Assembly (NCBI RefSeq): GCF_900155535.1
Contig: NZ_LT706963.1
Span: 431,121-465,232 of the forward strand
Source: Corynebacterium urinipleomorphum
Lineage (GTDB): Bacteria > Actinomycetota > Actinomycetes > Mycobacteriales > Mycobacteriaceae
Length of the DNA: 34,112 nucleotides
Reading direction: 5' to 3'
Below are positions 1 to 8,256 of this stretch, piece after piece. Both the position numbers and the translations under genes were made by a program. The notes below the pieces were generated by a model. That model was not told the DNA's origin, made no database searches, and saw only the letters and a program-made list of their open reading frames with translations. Position 1 is the stretch's first letter, and every line of letters begins with the position of its first letter.

Positions 1-121
1 CGGTGGCGTGCGCGAGTCCGAGCTCAACGCTCCGGGCACCGACCGCCGCGGCCGCGGTGACCGCCGTCCCCGCCGCGGTGGCCAGCGCCGCCAGCGCGCA
101 GAGCAGAAGAAGGAGGGCTAA
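1..121 (+). CDS. rpsC: 30S ribosomal protein S3, 3' end only
   Basis: The window opens inside a reading frame that runs from base 2 to the TAA at 119-121. The visible 39 residues are a basic, Gly/Arg-rich tail ([10 protein letters not shown], then many RRG/RGG steps, ending QKKEG), as expected for the disordered C-terminus of actinobacterial S3. S3 binds 16S rRNA in the head of the 30S subunit near the mRNA entry channel. The identification rests mainly on position, directly before rplP with a 5-bp gap in the usual S10-operon order rpsC-rplP-rpmC-rpsQ. The start and the KH domains lie outside the window. Confidence 0.88.
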   Translation, partial: GGVRESELNAPGTDRRGRGDRRPRRGGQRRQRAEQKKEG

Positions 122-126
122 GACAC

Positions 127-543
127 ATGCTTATCCCTAAGCGCGTTAAGTACCGTCGCCAGCACCGTCCGGGTCGTTCCGGCGTGTCCAAGGGCGGCAA
201 CACCATCAACTTCGGTGACTACGGCCTGCAGGCTCTTGAGCCGGCCTACATCACCAACCGCCAGATCGAGGCAGCTCGTATTGCCATCAACCGTCACGTC
301 AAGCGTGGCGGTAAGGTCTGGATCAACATCTTCCCGGACCGCCCCTTGACCCAGAAGCCGCTCGGCGTGCGTATGGGTTCCGGTAAGGGCCCGGTGGAGA
401 AGTGGGTGGCCAACGTCAAGCCTGGCCGCATCCTGTTCGAAATGTCCTACCCGAACGAGGCTGTCGCTCAGGAAGCTCTGCGCCGCGCAGGCGCTAAGCT
501 GCCGTGCAAGACTCGTATCATCTCGAAGGAGGACCAGTTCTAA
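127..543 (+). CDS. rplP: 50S ribosomal protein L16
   Basis: This 138-residue protein begins [14 protein letters not shown] and contains the L16 signature region around [16 protein letters not shown] and [15 protein letters not shown]16 binds 23S rRNA near the peptidyl transferase centre and the A-site tRNA elbow and is needed for late 50S assembly. Length and start match the family. The ATG at 127 lies 5 bp after the rpsC stop, with a purine-rich SD (AAGGAGGG) inside the end of rpsC. Its TAA overlaps the ATG of rpmC by one base (TAATG), which suggests translational coupling. Confidence 0.98.
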   Translation: MLIPKRVKYRRQHRPGRSGVSKGGNTINFGDYGLQALEPAYITNRQIEAARIAINRHVKRGGKVWINIFPDRPLTQKPLGVRMGSGKGPVEKWVANVKPGRILFEMSYPNEAVAQEALRRAGAKLPCKTRIISKEDQF

Positions 544-773
544 TGGCTACTGGAACCCCTGCACACGAGTTCCGTGAGCTCACCGACGCTGAGCTGAACG
601 ACCGCCTGGGTGCCGCTAAGGAAGAGCTGTTCAACCTGCGCTTCCAGCTGGCTACCGGTCAGTTGACCAACAACCGCCGTATTCCGGCAGTTAAGCGCGA
701 CATCGCACGTATCTACACGGTGCTGCGTGAGCGCGAACTCGGCCTGTCCACCGTCCCTGGTGAAGGAGCGTAA
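543..773 (+). CDS. rpmC: 50S ribosomal protein L29
   Basis: A 76-residue protein starting [18 protein letters not shown], with the L29 coiled-coil core ([19 protein letters not shown]) and the [14 protein letters not shown] helix. L29 sits at the polypeptide exit tunnel of the 50S subunit, next to L23, where SRP and trigger factor dock. An in-frame start exists 39 bases upstream, but the ATG at 543 gives the usual N-terminus and overlaps the rplP stop, so I chose it. The rpsQ start follows 2 bp after the stop. Confidence 0.96.
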   Translation: MATGTPAHEFRELTDAELNDRLGAAKEELFNLRFQLATGQLTNNRRIPAVKRDIARIYTVLRERELGLSTVPGEGA

Positions 774-775
774 GC

Positions 776-1078
776 ATGACTGAAGCAACTGGTAAGGGCC
801 CGAAGCACACCGAGGCTCAGCCGAAGGAGAAGGGTCTGCAGAAGCGCCGTCGCGGTTACGTCGTCTCCGACAAGATGGACAAGACCATCGTCGTCGAGAT
901 CGAGGACCGCAAGTCCCACGCGCTGTACGGCAAGATCGTCCGTACCACCAACCGCGTGAAGGCACACGACGAGGAGAACACCGCTGGTGTCGGCGACCTC
1001 GTCCGCATCGAGGAGACGCGTCCGCTGTCCAAGGACAAGCACTTCCGTCTCGTCGAGGTGATCGAGAAGGCTCGTTAA
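776..1078 (+). CDS. rpsQ: 30S ribosomal protein S17
   Basis: A 100-residue OB-fold protein with the S17 core [19 protein letters not shown], followed by [19 protein letters not shown] and [21 protein letters not shown]17 is a primary 16S rRNA binder in the 30S body. The first ~25 residues ([20 protein letters not shown]) are a charged extension before the conserved fold, so the protein is longer than the ~84-residue enterobacterial S17. A GAAGGAGCG SD lies just upstream of the ATG. It is the last gene of the S10 cluster and is followed by a terminator at 1105. Confidence 0.97.
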   Translation: MTEATGKGPKHTEAQPKEKGLQKRRRGYVVSDKMDKTIVVEIEDRKSHALYGKIVRTTNRVKAHDEENTAGVGDLVRIEETRPLSKDKHFRLVEVIEKAR

Positions 1079-1104
1079 GCTAGAACGCTTAGCGAAGTCG
1101 CAGA

Positions 1105-1156
1105 AGCGCCCGCCCCCATCCAGTCCCTGGATGTGGAGGCGGGCGCTCTTGTTTTT
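1105..1156 (+). terminator. Rho-independent terminator after rpsQ
   Basis: Arms AGCGCCCGCC (1105-1114) and GGCGGGCGCT (1138-1147) are perfectly complementary. The loop between them can form an inner CATCCAG/CTGGATG stem. CTTGTTTTT follows directly. This ends the S10 operon and also separates it from the convergent minus-strand GTPase gene ending at 1171. Confidence 0.9.
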
Positions 1157-1170
1157 GTGCGGTGCCTCAG

Positions 1171-2775
1171 TTAGGCGCCTGCGGCGACGGCGATGCGTTC
1201 GGTGAAGCGCGCGTAGTCGTCGCGGATCTCGCCGAGGGGCTCGACAACGGCGGACTGGGATGTCGCCGCGATCTCTTTGTTCAGGGCCGCGCGGGTGCGG
1301 CGCTTGACGCCACTACCGATGACACCCCCGAAGACAGCGGTGAGTAGACCGATCACGAGTCCGGTGAGCAGTCCAGCCATGATGAGCAGCGTCGGGATCG
1401 GCCAGCCTTCGACATCGGGGACGAGGTCGCTACCCAGGAGCGGTGTCAGCGCCCCCGGCACGAACGCGACGGCGAGGTACCAGATGACACCGATCAACGC
1501 TGCGAGCAGTGCCAGCCACTGAACGACCGTGAGCAGCGACCAGCCTTTGGACGGTTCCGCGGGCAAGCGCGTCCGCGCAACGGCGCGGTCCAGTTCGGCG
1601 GGAAGCGCTGAAGCAACTTCGTCGGCGCGGTCGGATACGGCTGATGCCCACTGGGACGGTAGGTCGGCGGAGACATCGGATGCGTAGTCGCGCACCCCCT
1701 TGTTGGACACGGCCTTCGACGCGGCGGAGAGCTCAGGCATCGATGACCGGTGCACTCCTACCGCGTCCGATTCTTCGCGCAGCCCCATGCGTTTGAGCGG
1801 GTCGGGACGGAAGCGCGTCACCCACGAGGTGAGCAACCAGCCGGTGCGCTCGTGGAGGCGCTTGCGGTACGCGGCAGCAGTGGAGGCAGCGACGCGGTCG
1901 GTGCCAGCAGCTTGCGCAAGTACGGTGTCGAGCTGCTTCTTTGCGCGCTTATCGACGTCCCCTGTCTTTCCCCCATCCCCGAATTCCCCCGTCACGGAGG
2001 CGATGTCGGCTTCGATGCGCGCTGACTGTGCGGTGTGGGCTTTGGCGACGCGGGTGATGGCGGACCTCAGGGCGTCGATACCCGCCTTCGTGTAGGTGGA
2101 GGTGGGAACGACGGTGACGTTGGTGAGGCCGTCTTCGCGCAGCAGCTGCGCGTAGGACTGGGAGACCGTGGGCACATCCGCTTCGGCGAGCAGATCCGCT
2201 TTGTTGAGAACCGCGAGGGTGACTGCTGAGTGGTTCGCATGCGGGCGGATGAATTGGTCGTGGATGACGCTGTCGGCGTACTTTTCCGGGTCGGACACCC
2301 ACACGAGAACATCGACCTGCCCGGCGAGACGCTCGGCAATTTCGCGGTTCGATGCCTCGACGGAGTCGAAGTCAGGGAGGTCGAGCAGGATCAAGGGGCC
2401 CGCACCCGGGGCGAATTCACCGGAGCGGATGCGGCGGTCTTCGACGCCGAGCCAGTCGAGCAGCTCCTCGGAGCCCTCCGGTTCCCAGATCGCGGCGAGC
2501 GGCGAAGAGGTGGTGGGACGGCGGGCTGCCGCTTTGCCGAGGTCTTCTCCGACGACGGCGTTGAAGAGAGACGTCTTACCGGAGCCCGTGGCACCGAAGA
2601 AGCCGACGACGGTGTGCTCTGCAGACAGGGCGCGGCGCTCTGCACCCGCGCGGGCGACTTTTTCCAGGCGTTCACGCTGGGTGGGGGAGAGGTACGGTGC
2701 TCCGATCTGAGCTGCCTCCTCAAGCGCTGTGAGACGCTCGCCCAGGCTTGCTCCGTTTCGCTTAAACAGTGCCAT
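1171..2775 (-). CDS. Membrane-anchored P-loop GTPase (second of a pair)
   Basis: 534 residues. A GTPase domain fills roughly residues 50-250, with Walker A/G1 GATGSGKT (61-68), a G3-like DLPDFDS (132-138) and G4 NKAD (191-194). The usual DxxG of G3 is DLPD here. Two hydrophobic segments near the C-terminus (about 413-439 and 461-488) should anchor it in the membrane, with a ~45-residue tail. This layout (N-terminal TRAFAC/Era- or dynamin-like GTPase, helical middle, C-terminal membrane hairpin) is known in several bacterial GTPase families; I cannot name the substrate or partner. The ATG lies inside the end of the upstream GTPase gene (14-bp overlap), with a GGAGG SD, so the two are probably coupled. 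A remodelling or cell-envelope role is inference only. Confidence 0.82.
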   Translation of the reverse strand: MALFKRNGASLGERLTALEEAAQIGAPYLSPTQRERLEKVARAGAERRALSAEHTVVGFFGATGSGKTSLFNAVVGEDLGKAAARRPTTSSPLAAIWEPEGSEELLDWLGVEDRRIRSGEFAPGAGPLILLDLPDFDSVEASNREIAERLAGQVDVLVWVSDPEKYADSVIHDQFIRPHANHSAVTLAVLNKADLLAEADVPTVSQSYAQLLREDGLTNVTVVPTSTYTKAGIDALRSAITRVAKAHTAQSARIEADIASVTGEFGDGGKTGDVDKRAKKQLDTVLAQAAGTDRVAASTAAAYRKRLHERTGWLLTSWVTRFRPDPLKRMGLREESDAVGVHRSSMPELSAASKAVSNKGVRDYASDVSADLPSQWASAVSDRADEVASALPAELDRAVARTRLPAEPSKGWSLLTVVQWLALLAALIGVIWYLAVAFVPGALTPLLGSDLVPDVEGWPIPTLLIMAGLLTGLVIGLLTAVFGGVIGSGVKRRTRAALNKEIAATSQSAVVEPLGEIRDDYARFTERIAVAAGA

Positions 2776-4642
2776 TGTCGCCTCCGTTGTCGTGGTCGGG
2801 GCGCTGGAAGCCGCCGCGCAGTTGCGCGAACAAGTCGCGCAGCGGACCGCGTTCCGCCGACTCTTCGAGGCTCGATGGTGCGGTGGTGCTCAAGTCCGCG
2901 GACTCGGTCACGGGACGGGCGGGGGCGCGGCCGGTGCTCGCAAGCTCAGGGAATCGCTCCGTGACGGCCGCACGAGCGGTTTCGGTGGCGGAGGTGAGGT
3001 CGGCGGCGGTGGTGCCGTCGAGAAGCGGGTCCGTGACGGGGTAGAACCGTTCGCGCTCGCGCTGGAGGAGCTCGCGGAGGCGTTCATTGAGGTCGTTGCG
3101 CGCGTCGGCGGCCATGCGGCGGACGGTGTCCTCGCCGAAGATCGTCTCCAGCAATTTCTGGCCCAGAACGGCGGAGCCGCCGGCGATAGCCACCTCTCCA
3201 CCAGTGAGCCCCGCCGTGGAGGCGAAGACCACGAGCATCAGTGCCACAGTAAGGACGTTGAGACCGAAGGACATCGCGCGTGCGCGCTGGCGTTTAGCGC
3301 CAGCTGTCTCCTGGATGCGGTCGAGGAGCGCGGCCTGCCAATCGCGGACGAGGGCTGCCGCGAGCTCGTTGATATCGGAGCTGGACCGCGCGAGAGCGGG
3401 ATCTGCGTCGGCGCGAAGATCGGGAGCGACGGCGCCGATGTGGGCCCACGACCGGGCGGCGGCAGTGTCTGCGGCGTCAACAATGACTGCATGGAGGCCG
3501 GATTCGAGCTCCGTCTCCACCTCCTGAAGAGGTGCGGGCTCGCCGGTGAAGAAGCTGCCCACCTTGTCCATGGTCTGGGAGAACCAACGCTCAAAACCGC
3601 GGGAGAAATCCGAGGTGCCCACCACGTCTTGCCAGCGGTCCATGACCTCTGTGCGGAGGAGTTTGCCGTCTGAGGTCGCGTCGATCACGTGGCTGTGGGC
3701 GGCGGAGTACTGCTCACTGATCGCGCTGTCGAGTTGGGAGGCGAAGGCTTCTTGGCGGAAGCGGGCATCGATAAGCGTGTCGACGCGGTCCAGCGCCCCC
3801 GTGGCCGCCCCTGCAACCGTTTTGCCTGCGACGGCGCGGCGCGCGGCGGAATCCTCGGCCAGCCCGGTCAGGTAGGAACGTAGCTCGGCTACGAGCGTGT
3901 CTTGGAGGAATTCTTCGCCGCTCTCGCCGCCGAGTCCAGGCACGAACGGAACTGTGAATACGATCGCGTTGCCGAGCCCGGCCTCGTCCATCATGCGGCG
4001 TAGATCGTCGGGAACGGTGGCAGCGGAGGCCTCATCCAACCGGTTGAGGACAACGACGACCTCAATACCGCGACTGGCGGCATCATTGAGGAAATTCCAC
4101 ACCAGCTGGTCGGCGTAGCGGGCCGGGGTGGTGACAAAGACCCAGAGATCCGCTGCCGCGAGCAGCTGGGAGGCCAGGGCGCGGTTGCGGTCGTCGATGG
4201 AGTCGAAATCGGGGGCGTCGAGAAGCGCGAGGCCTTCCGGAATGCTGCCGGTGGGGACAATGCGCAACGTGGTGGACTGCTCGTCGCCGGCGCCGTGTGA
4301 ACGCGCGAGACCGGGCAGGACCTGCGGGGAATTGAACCACTCTGCGTCGGCTGGGTTAGCCACCAGGACCGGCTGGCGCGTGGTCGGACGGATGACGCCC
4401 GGATTGGACACCCGCTCGCGCAGCACCGCGTTGACCAAGGTGGACTTACCGGAGCCCGTGGAGCCTCCGATGACCGCCAAGAGCGGAGCATCAAGGTTGG
4501 CCAAACGGGGAAGGATATAGTCGTCGAGCTGGTTGACAATCGCCCGGGCATCGTCCGCGGCAGGGCCGTCCAGACGCGTCCCGGCCACCGCCTCGCGGAC
4601 ACCGCGGACAGCGTCGAGCATGTCGATATTTGGGGAACTCAC
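2762..4642 (-). CDS. Membrane-anchored P-loop GTPase (first of a pair)
   Basis: 626 residues from a GTG at 4642; an ATG eight codons in, at position 4621, is an alternative start and neither has a convincing SD. Motifs are G1 GSTGSGKS (60-67), G3-like DAPDFDS (142-148, DAPD instead of DxxG) and G4 NRLD (200-203). The middle is long and predicted helical. A hydrophobic stretch at about 456-497 could hold one or two membrane passes, followed by a charged, probably cytoplasmic helical tail. It shares the overall plan of the downstream gene but has diverged well beyond it. The overlap of 14 bp and common strand suggest one transcript and perhaps a hetero-oligomer, as in tandem bacterial dynamin-like pairs; that comparison is inference. 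The biological role is unknown from sequence. Confidence 0.82.
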   Translation of the reverse strand: MSSPNIDMLDAVRGVREAVAGTRLDGPAADDARAIVNQLDDYILPRLANLDAPLLAVIGGSTGSGKSTLVNAVLRERVSNPGVIRPTTRQPVLVANPADAEWFNSPQVLPGLARSHGAGDEQSTTLRIVPTGSIPEGLALLDAPDFDSIDDRNRALASQLLAAADLWVFVTTPARYADQLVWNFLNDAASRGIEVVVVLNRLDEASAATVPDDLRRMMDEAGLGNAIVFTVPFVPGLGGESGEEFLQDTLVAELRSYLTGLAEDSAARRAVAGKTVAGAATGALDRVDTLIDARFRQEAFASQLDSAISEQYSAAHSHVIDATSDGKLLRTEVMDRWQDVVGTSDFSRGFERWFSQTMDKVGSFFTGEPAPLQEVETELESGLHAVIVDAADTAAARSWAHIGAVAPDLRADADPALARSSSDINELAAALVRDWQAALLDRIQETAGAKRQRARAMSFGLNVLTVALMLVVFASTAGLTGGEVAIAGGSAVLGQKLLETIFGEDTVRRMAADARNDLNERLRELLQRERERFYPVTDPLLDGTTAADLTSATETARAAVTERFPELASTGRAPARPVTESADLSTTAPSSLEESAERGPLRDLFAQLRGGFQRPDHDNGGDNGTV

Positions 4643-4670
4643 CTAATCCATTCTGGCAGACAGCCAGGTG

Positions 4671-4685
4671 CCGCGCGGAGCGCGG
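4671..4685 (-). terminator. Possible hairpin after the FNT gene
   Basis: CCGCGC (4671-4676) and GCGCGG (4680-4685) form a tight 6-bp GC stem with a 3-base loop in the 74-bp gap between the FNT stop and the first GTPase start. There is no U-tract, so it may be a weak terminator or a processing hairpin only. Confidence 0.3.
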
Positions 4686-4716
4686 CGAGTCCCACGAAGC
4701 GCAGCAGCAACGGAAG

Positions 4717-5511
4717 CTAGTCGCGGTAGTTCGTGCGGGTGCGGTTGAGCCAGCCGTAGACACCGCCCATGATCAGGCCGCCGCCGACGAGGTTGCCCAG
4801 CCAGACGATCGTCCAGTTGCGCAGGACGTTGCCGATGGTGAAGCCGTCGATAGATGCCGGGTCGAACATGAAGCCGGCCAGGGTGGTCAGCACGAAGTTT
4901 GCGATCGAGTGCTCATAACCCATTGCCGCGAACGCTGGAATGACAATAGCCACGGCCCAGATCTTTGCAGCGTGATCCTTACCTGCTTGAGCAGTCAGCA
5001 TGAAGCCGATGTTGACCACCATGTTGGCCAAGATCGCCTCGATGAACAGGGTGAAACTCGGCTTGGCCAGCTTGGCCTCGAAGAGGTCGGCCAGGAACGG
5101 AAGACTCGTCTCTGCCGCCTGACCCGTGGTGGTCATAGAGATCAACCATGAGATGAACACCGCGCCAACGAGGTTGAACAACGTGACTGTCAGGATCAGC
5201 AGAAGTCCGCGGGATACATTGTTCAGTCTGTGGATGGCACCGTACGTCATGAACATCATGTCGCCCGTGGCTAGTTCGCCTTGCAGAACGACGATGATGT
5301 AGAGCGTGACCGCGAAGATCACCGCGAAGGGGTATTTGCCCCAGCCGGGTGCGTACGCCTCCGTCAGGGTGGCGGTGGCGGCCGCGAATGCGGTCATGAT
5401 GCCGAGGAAGACACCAGCCATGACTGCGCGGACGGCGAAGCGGGCTGGTTCACGCCCGAAAAGATCGAGCTTGTTTTGGATTGATACGGGGGCCTTCTCA
5501 CTGAAACTCAC
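4717..5511 (-). CDS. Formate/nitrite transporter (FNT) family channel
   Basis: A 264-residue membrane protein with about six hydrophobic helices, the usual FNT length. Family marks include QGELATGDMMFM early, ANMVVNIGFML in the middle and GYEHSIANF, which carries the central pore histidine found in FocA and NirC. The second-half motif GNLVGGGLIMGGVYG is also typical. FNT proteins are pentameric channels for small monovalent anions such as formate, nitrite, acetate or hydrosulfide; which one is carried here cannot be told from sequence. The gene lies 68 bp downstream of thiD-tenA on the same strand and may be part of that transcript, but no functional link to thiamine is established. Confidence 0.9.
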   Translation of the reverse strand: MSFSEKAPVSIQNKLDLFGREPARFAVRAVMAGVFLGIMTAFAAATATLTEAYAPGWGKYPFAVIFAVTLYIIVVLQGELATGDMMFMTYGAIHRLNNVSRGLLLILTVTLFNLVGAVFISWLISMTTTGQAAETSLPFLADLFEAKLAKPSFTLFIEAILANMVVNIGFMLTAQAGKDHAAKIWAVAIVIPAFAAMGYEHSIANFVLTTLAGFMFDPASIDGFTIGNVLRNWTIVWLGNLVGGGLIMGGVYGWLNRTRTNYRD

Positions 5512-5579
5512 TATTCCAAGCTAAAGGATTCTGCGATAGGTAGCTAACCCGATTTCGGTCCGCAGACGGCCCCCGTGTG

Positions 5580-7157
5580 CTAACGCCGCGAAGCCTGATC
5601 GAAGAATTCGCGTTCGTAGTAGCAGGCGTACATGAACGCTTCCGCGGCTTCGGTGCGCTGGCTCTCGCTCGCGGTCGAGAGCGCCTTTTCGACGCATTGC
5701 AGGGCCATACGCACGGCATCTGTGAAATCGTCGCCGCCGTACATGGACAGCCACGCGTTGTACGGGTGGTCCGGATTGTTGTTTTCGGCGAGGTGCAAAC
5801 CGACTTCCGCGTAGAGCCAGAAGCACGGCAAAACGGCGGTTGCGCCGACAATGTAGTCCTTGAACGCTGCCGTGGATGTGAGCATATTCACGTAGCCGAG
5901 AGTGACGGGAGAGGGGGGAACGTCCGCTGCGATGTCGTTTTCTGCGATCCAGTTCCGGTGGAGATCCGATTCGGCGTCGATGGCGGCGGTGGCGGACTGG
6001 GACCACCACACTTGGTCCTCCGCATCGGGCGCCTTTGCGCTCACCGTGGCCAGCGCCCGTGAGTATTCGCGCAGGTAGTAGGCGTCCTGGACGAGGTAGA
6101 ACGCGAACTGCTCCTCCGGCAACGTGCCGTCGCGCAGTGCGCGGATGAATGGGAGCTCGAGTGTCTGCGGCCACACCGCGCGCGCTGCCTTCTCCCACAG
6201 ATCGCGTGTGAAGGGGCCGGCCGCGGGGATCTTGGGCTCGAGGATGGGGGAGGAGGGGTCGGTGGGGGCGGTCCAGTCGTCGATAAGCTTCCACGGCCGT
6301 GTCGATGCTGCTGCGGCGAGGCGGCGCGAACGGTGGAAGTGGTCGACGGGCCCGTGTCCAGTGCCGACACCCAGCTCATCCGCGTGCGCGATTGCCTCGT
6401 GCAGCCAGCTCGACGTCCACGCGAGGGCGGTGTCGGCGTCGATGGCCAAGCGTGCGGCGAGCGCTGATGAAAGCGAGCAACCTGTGCCATGCGTGTTCTT
6501 CGTCTCCACACGGGGCACGTGCGCGACCTCGATCTCGCCTTCGGGGGTGACCAGCGCGTTCGACGCGTAGCCCTCCTTCAGGTGGCCGCCCTTGACCACG
6601 ACGTTGACACCCGCCGCCTTCGCGTACTCGCGACCTTGCTCGAGCGCCTCGTCGAACGTCTCCGCGGGCGCCGTGTTCGCAAGGACGGCGAGCTCAGGAA
6701 TATTCGGCGTGACGACGCTCGCGTGGTCCCTCACGAACTCCCTCATCGCCTCTTCCGCGTCCTCGGTGAGCAGACGATCCCCGCTCGTGGCCACCATCAC
6801 CGGGTCCACCACCACGATCGGCACGGGGTGCGCCGCCAGATACTCGGAGACCGTATTAGTAGTGTCAACGTCTCCGAGCATCCCGATCTTCACGGCATCC
6901 ACTTCAACGTCGTCGAAGACCGCGTCCAGCTGCTCCTGTAGAAAGTCCTGCGGCGGAACGTGGATACTGCGCACGCCGTGTGTGTTCTGGGCCACCAGCG
7001 CCGTGACCACGCACATGCCGAAGCCGCCCGCCGCCGAAATGGACTTCAGGTCCGCCTGGATCCCCGCGCCGCCCGTTGGATCCGTGCCCGCGATGGACAG
7101 GATGCTGGGGATCGCGCTCTTCGTCGAGCCGGAAATAGAATCAGGCAAAGAAGTCAT
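5580..7157 (-). CDS. thiD: ThiD-TenA fusion: HMP/HMP-P kinase with thiaminase II domain
   Basis: 525 residues carrying two thiamine enzymes. Residues ~17-275 are ThiD: AGTDPTGGAGIQADL (23-37) and the anion-hole motif NTHGTGCS (221-228). ThiD phosphorylates hydroxymethylpyrimidine twice to HMP-PP. Residues ~314-520 are TenA/thiaminase II: YLVQDAYYLREYSRAL (354-369), LPCFWLYAEVG with the likely catalytic Cys445, and the C-terminal YYEREFFDQA. TenA releases HMP from degraded thiamine, so the fusion joins salvage to activation. ThiD-TenA fusions are known in bacteria and fungi. The ATG at 7157 has a GGAGGAATT SD that lies in the 3' end of a TPP riboswitch, so translation is probably repressed when TPP is abundant. 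Confidence 0.93.
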   Translation of the reverse strand: MTSLPDSISGSTKSAIPSILSIAGTDPTGGAGIQADLKSISAAGGFGMCVVTALVAQNTHGVRSIHVPPQDFLQEQLDAVFDDVEVDAVKIGMLGDVDTTNTVSEYLAAHPVPIVVVDPVMVATSGDRLLTEDAEEAMREFVRDHASVVTPNIPELAVLANTAPAETFDEALEQGREYAKAAGVNVVVKGGHLKEGYASNALVTPEGEIEVAHVPRVETKNTHGTGCSLSSALAARLAIDADTALAWTSSWLHEAIAHADELGVGTGHGPVDHFHRSRRLAAAASTRPWKLIDDWTAPTDPSSPILEPKIPAAGPFTRDLWEKAARAVWPQTLELPFIRALRDGTLPEEQFAFYLVQDAYYLREYSRALATVSAKAPDAEDQVWWSQSATAAIDAESDLHRNWIAENDIAADVPPSPVTLGYVNMLTSTAAFKDYIVGATAVLPCFWLYAEVGLHLAENNNPDHPYNAWLSMYGGDDFTDAVRMALQCVEKALSTASESQRTEAAEAFMYACYYEREFFDQASRR

Positions 7158-7160
7158 CAG

Positions 7161-7297
7161 ACAATTCCTCCGCGAATATTGGTTCGTTCAGGTTCAACGG
7201 GTGTGATCTCAGCGTTGCACCCAGCCGTCTTCGCCCGTCTGCAGCTCTGCCGAACTGCGGTTGCGTGCGACGGCGGATGCGCGGCACCCCGTGTCTT
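7161..7297 (-). promoter_or_regulatory. TPP (THI-box) riboswitch upstream of thiD-tenA
   Basis: Read on the minus strand, conserved THI-box pieces appear in order: ACGGGGTGCC (7283-7292), GCTGAGATCA, CACCCGTTGAACCTGA, then CGAA-CCAATA-TTCG (the P5 hairpin, whose loop matches the usual TAATA position) and GCGGAGGAA. P2 can form from ACGGG and CCCGT. A long P3 arm is supported by GCCGTC pairing with GACGGC plus flanking GCA/TGC. Four bases AGAC near 7294 can pair with GTCT next to the start codon as a short P1. The SD GGAGGAA lies within this 3' part, so control is probably at translation initiation. The element ends within 4 bases of the thiD ATG. Confidence 0.88.
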
Positions 7298-7305
7298 GCC
7301 CCGAC

Positions 7306-7311
7306 ATCGTA
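7306..7311 (-). promoter_or_regulatory. Putative -10 box of the thiD-tenA transcript
   Basis: TACGAT on the minus strand would place the transcription start near 7299, immediately before the riboswitch aptamer. No clear -35 is visible 16-18 bp upstream, which is common in corynebacteria. Confidence 0.35.
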
Positions 7312-7572
7312 CGCGAACCGGTGAATCTAGGGGTCCTGTTCTGTCTTGTATGGGATTTGGGTTTAAGTAGCGTGACGTGGTTTAATACCACAGTTGTCTA
7401 GCGCTGGTCGCAGCTGACGCGCGTTTCCGAGTTGAGGCTGCGAGACCCTTCGACGGGGTGGGGAGATGATTCCTGCCACTGTTCGTCGATAAGCGGATAG
7501 GCACAAAGACATTGACCACGTGCGTTCAGGACGGAAATCTGGCGCACATTGATCCAGGTCAGGAGACCGATA
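7312..7572 (+). promoter_or_regulatory. rplN: Leader and promoter region of rplN-rplX-rplE
   Basis: This stretch has no convincing gene. It should carry the plus-strand promoter of the first spc segment. Two weak candidates are visible: TTGGGT followed 18 bp later by TTTAAT in the short palindrome GTGGTTTAATACCAC (7376-7390), and TTGACC (7512-7517) with AAATCT 17 bp downstream. The SD of rplN, AGGAG at 7561-7565, is clear. If the upstream promoter is used the leader is about 180 nt. Confidence 0.4.
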
Positions 7573-7941
7573 GTGATTCAGCAAGAATCGCGTCTGAAGG
7601 TCGCCGACAACACTGGTGCACGCGAGATTCTGTGCATCCGTGTCCTCGGCGGTTCTGTTCGACGCTTCGCCGGTATCGGCGACACGATTGTCGCCACCGT
7701 GAAGGAAGCCGCCCCGGGTGGCAACGTGAAAGAGGGCGAGATCGTCCGCGCCGTCATCGTGCGCGCTAAGAAGGAGACCCGTCGTCCGGACGGCTCCTAC
7801 ATCGCTTTCGACGAGAACGCAGCCGTTCTGATCAAGAACGACACTGAGCCCCGCGGTACCCGTATCTTCGGCCCGGTTGCTCGTGAGCTGCGCGACAAAA
7901 AGTTCATGAAGATCGTGTCTCTCGCACCGGAGGTGATCTAG
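7573..7941 (+). CDS. rplN: 50S ribosomal protein L14
   Basis: 122 residues, the standard L14 length, starting at GTG 7573 (read [16 protein letters not shown]). The SD AGGAG lies 7 bp upstream, which favours this start over an in-frame codon 24 bases earlier. L14 family marks are [33 protein letters not shown] and [26 protein letters not shown]14 binds 23S rRNA, forms bridges to the 30S subunit and is the docking site of the silencing factor RsfS. It heads a three-gene unit with rplX and rplE; the S10 cluster is 6.5 kb upstream, separated by minus-strand genes. Confidence 0.97.
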   Translation: MIQQESRLKVADNTGAREILCIRVLGGSVRRFAGIGDTIVATVKEAAPGGNVKEGEIVRAVIVRAKKETRRPDGSYIAFDENAAVLIKNDTEPRGTRIFGPVARELRDKKFMKIVSLAPEVI

Positions 7942-8256
7942 TTGAAGATCAAGAAGGGCGATATGGTCCAGGTCATCGCTGGTAAGGACAAGGGTGCTCA
8001 GGGCCGCGTCATTGAGGCGTACCCGAAGCGCGACCGTGTCCTCGTCGAGGGCGTGAACCGTGTGAAGAAGCACGTTGCCAACTCTTACAATGAGCGCGGC
8101 GCTGAGTCCGGCGGCATTGTCACCCAGGAGGCTCCGATCCACGTGTCCAACGTGATGGTCGTCGACTCCGAGGGCACCCCGACCCGTGTGGGCTACCGCT
8201 TCGATGAGAACGGCAAGAAGGTCCGCGTTGCCAAGTCGAACGGGAAGGACATCTAA
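7942..8256 (+). CDS. rplX: 50S ribosomal protein L24
   Basis: 104 residues from a TTG start directly abutting the rplN TAG stop. A near-perfect SD (GGAGGTGATC) ending 4 bases before the TTG supports this rare start. The KOW motif is seen in [21 protein letters not shown] near the N-terminus, followed by [13 protein letters not shown], both diagnostic of L24. L24 is an assembly initiator on the 5' domain of 23S rRNA and lies by the exit tunnel. Its stop overlaps the rplE ATG (TAATG), consistent with coupled synthesis. Confidence 0.97.
   Translation: MKIKKGDMVQVIAGKDKGAQGRVIEAYPKRDRVLVEGVNRVKKHVANSYNERGAESGGIVTQEAPIHVSNVMVVDSEGTPTRVGYRFDENGKKVRVAKSNGKDI

Noticed and set aside
7189..7225. A short TPP aptamer using the nearby GGGTGC as the first P2 strand
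   Set aside because: It leaves almost no P3 stem. The GGGGTGCC further upstream gives a better P2 and a long paired P3, so I extended the element.
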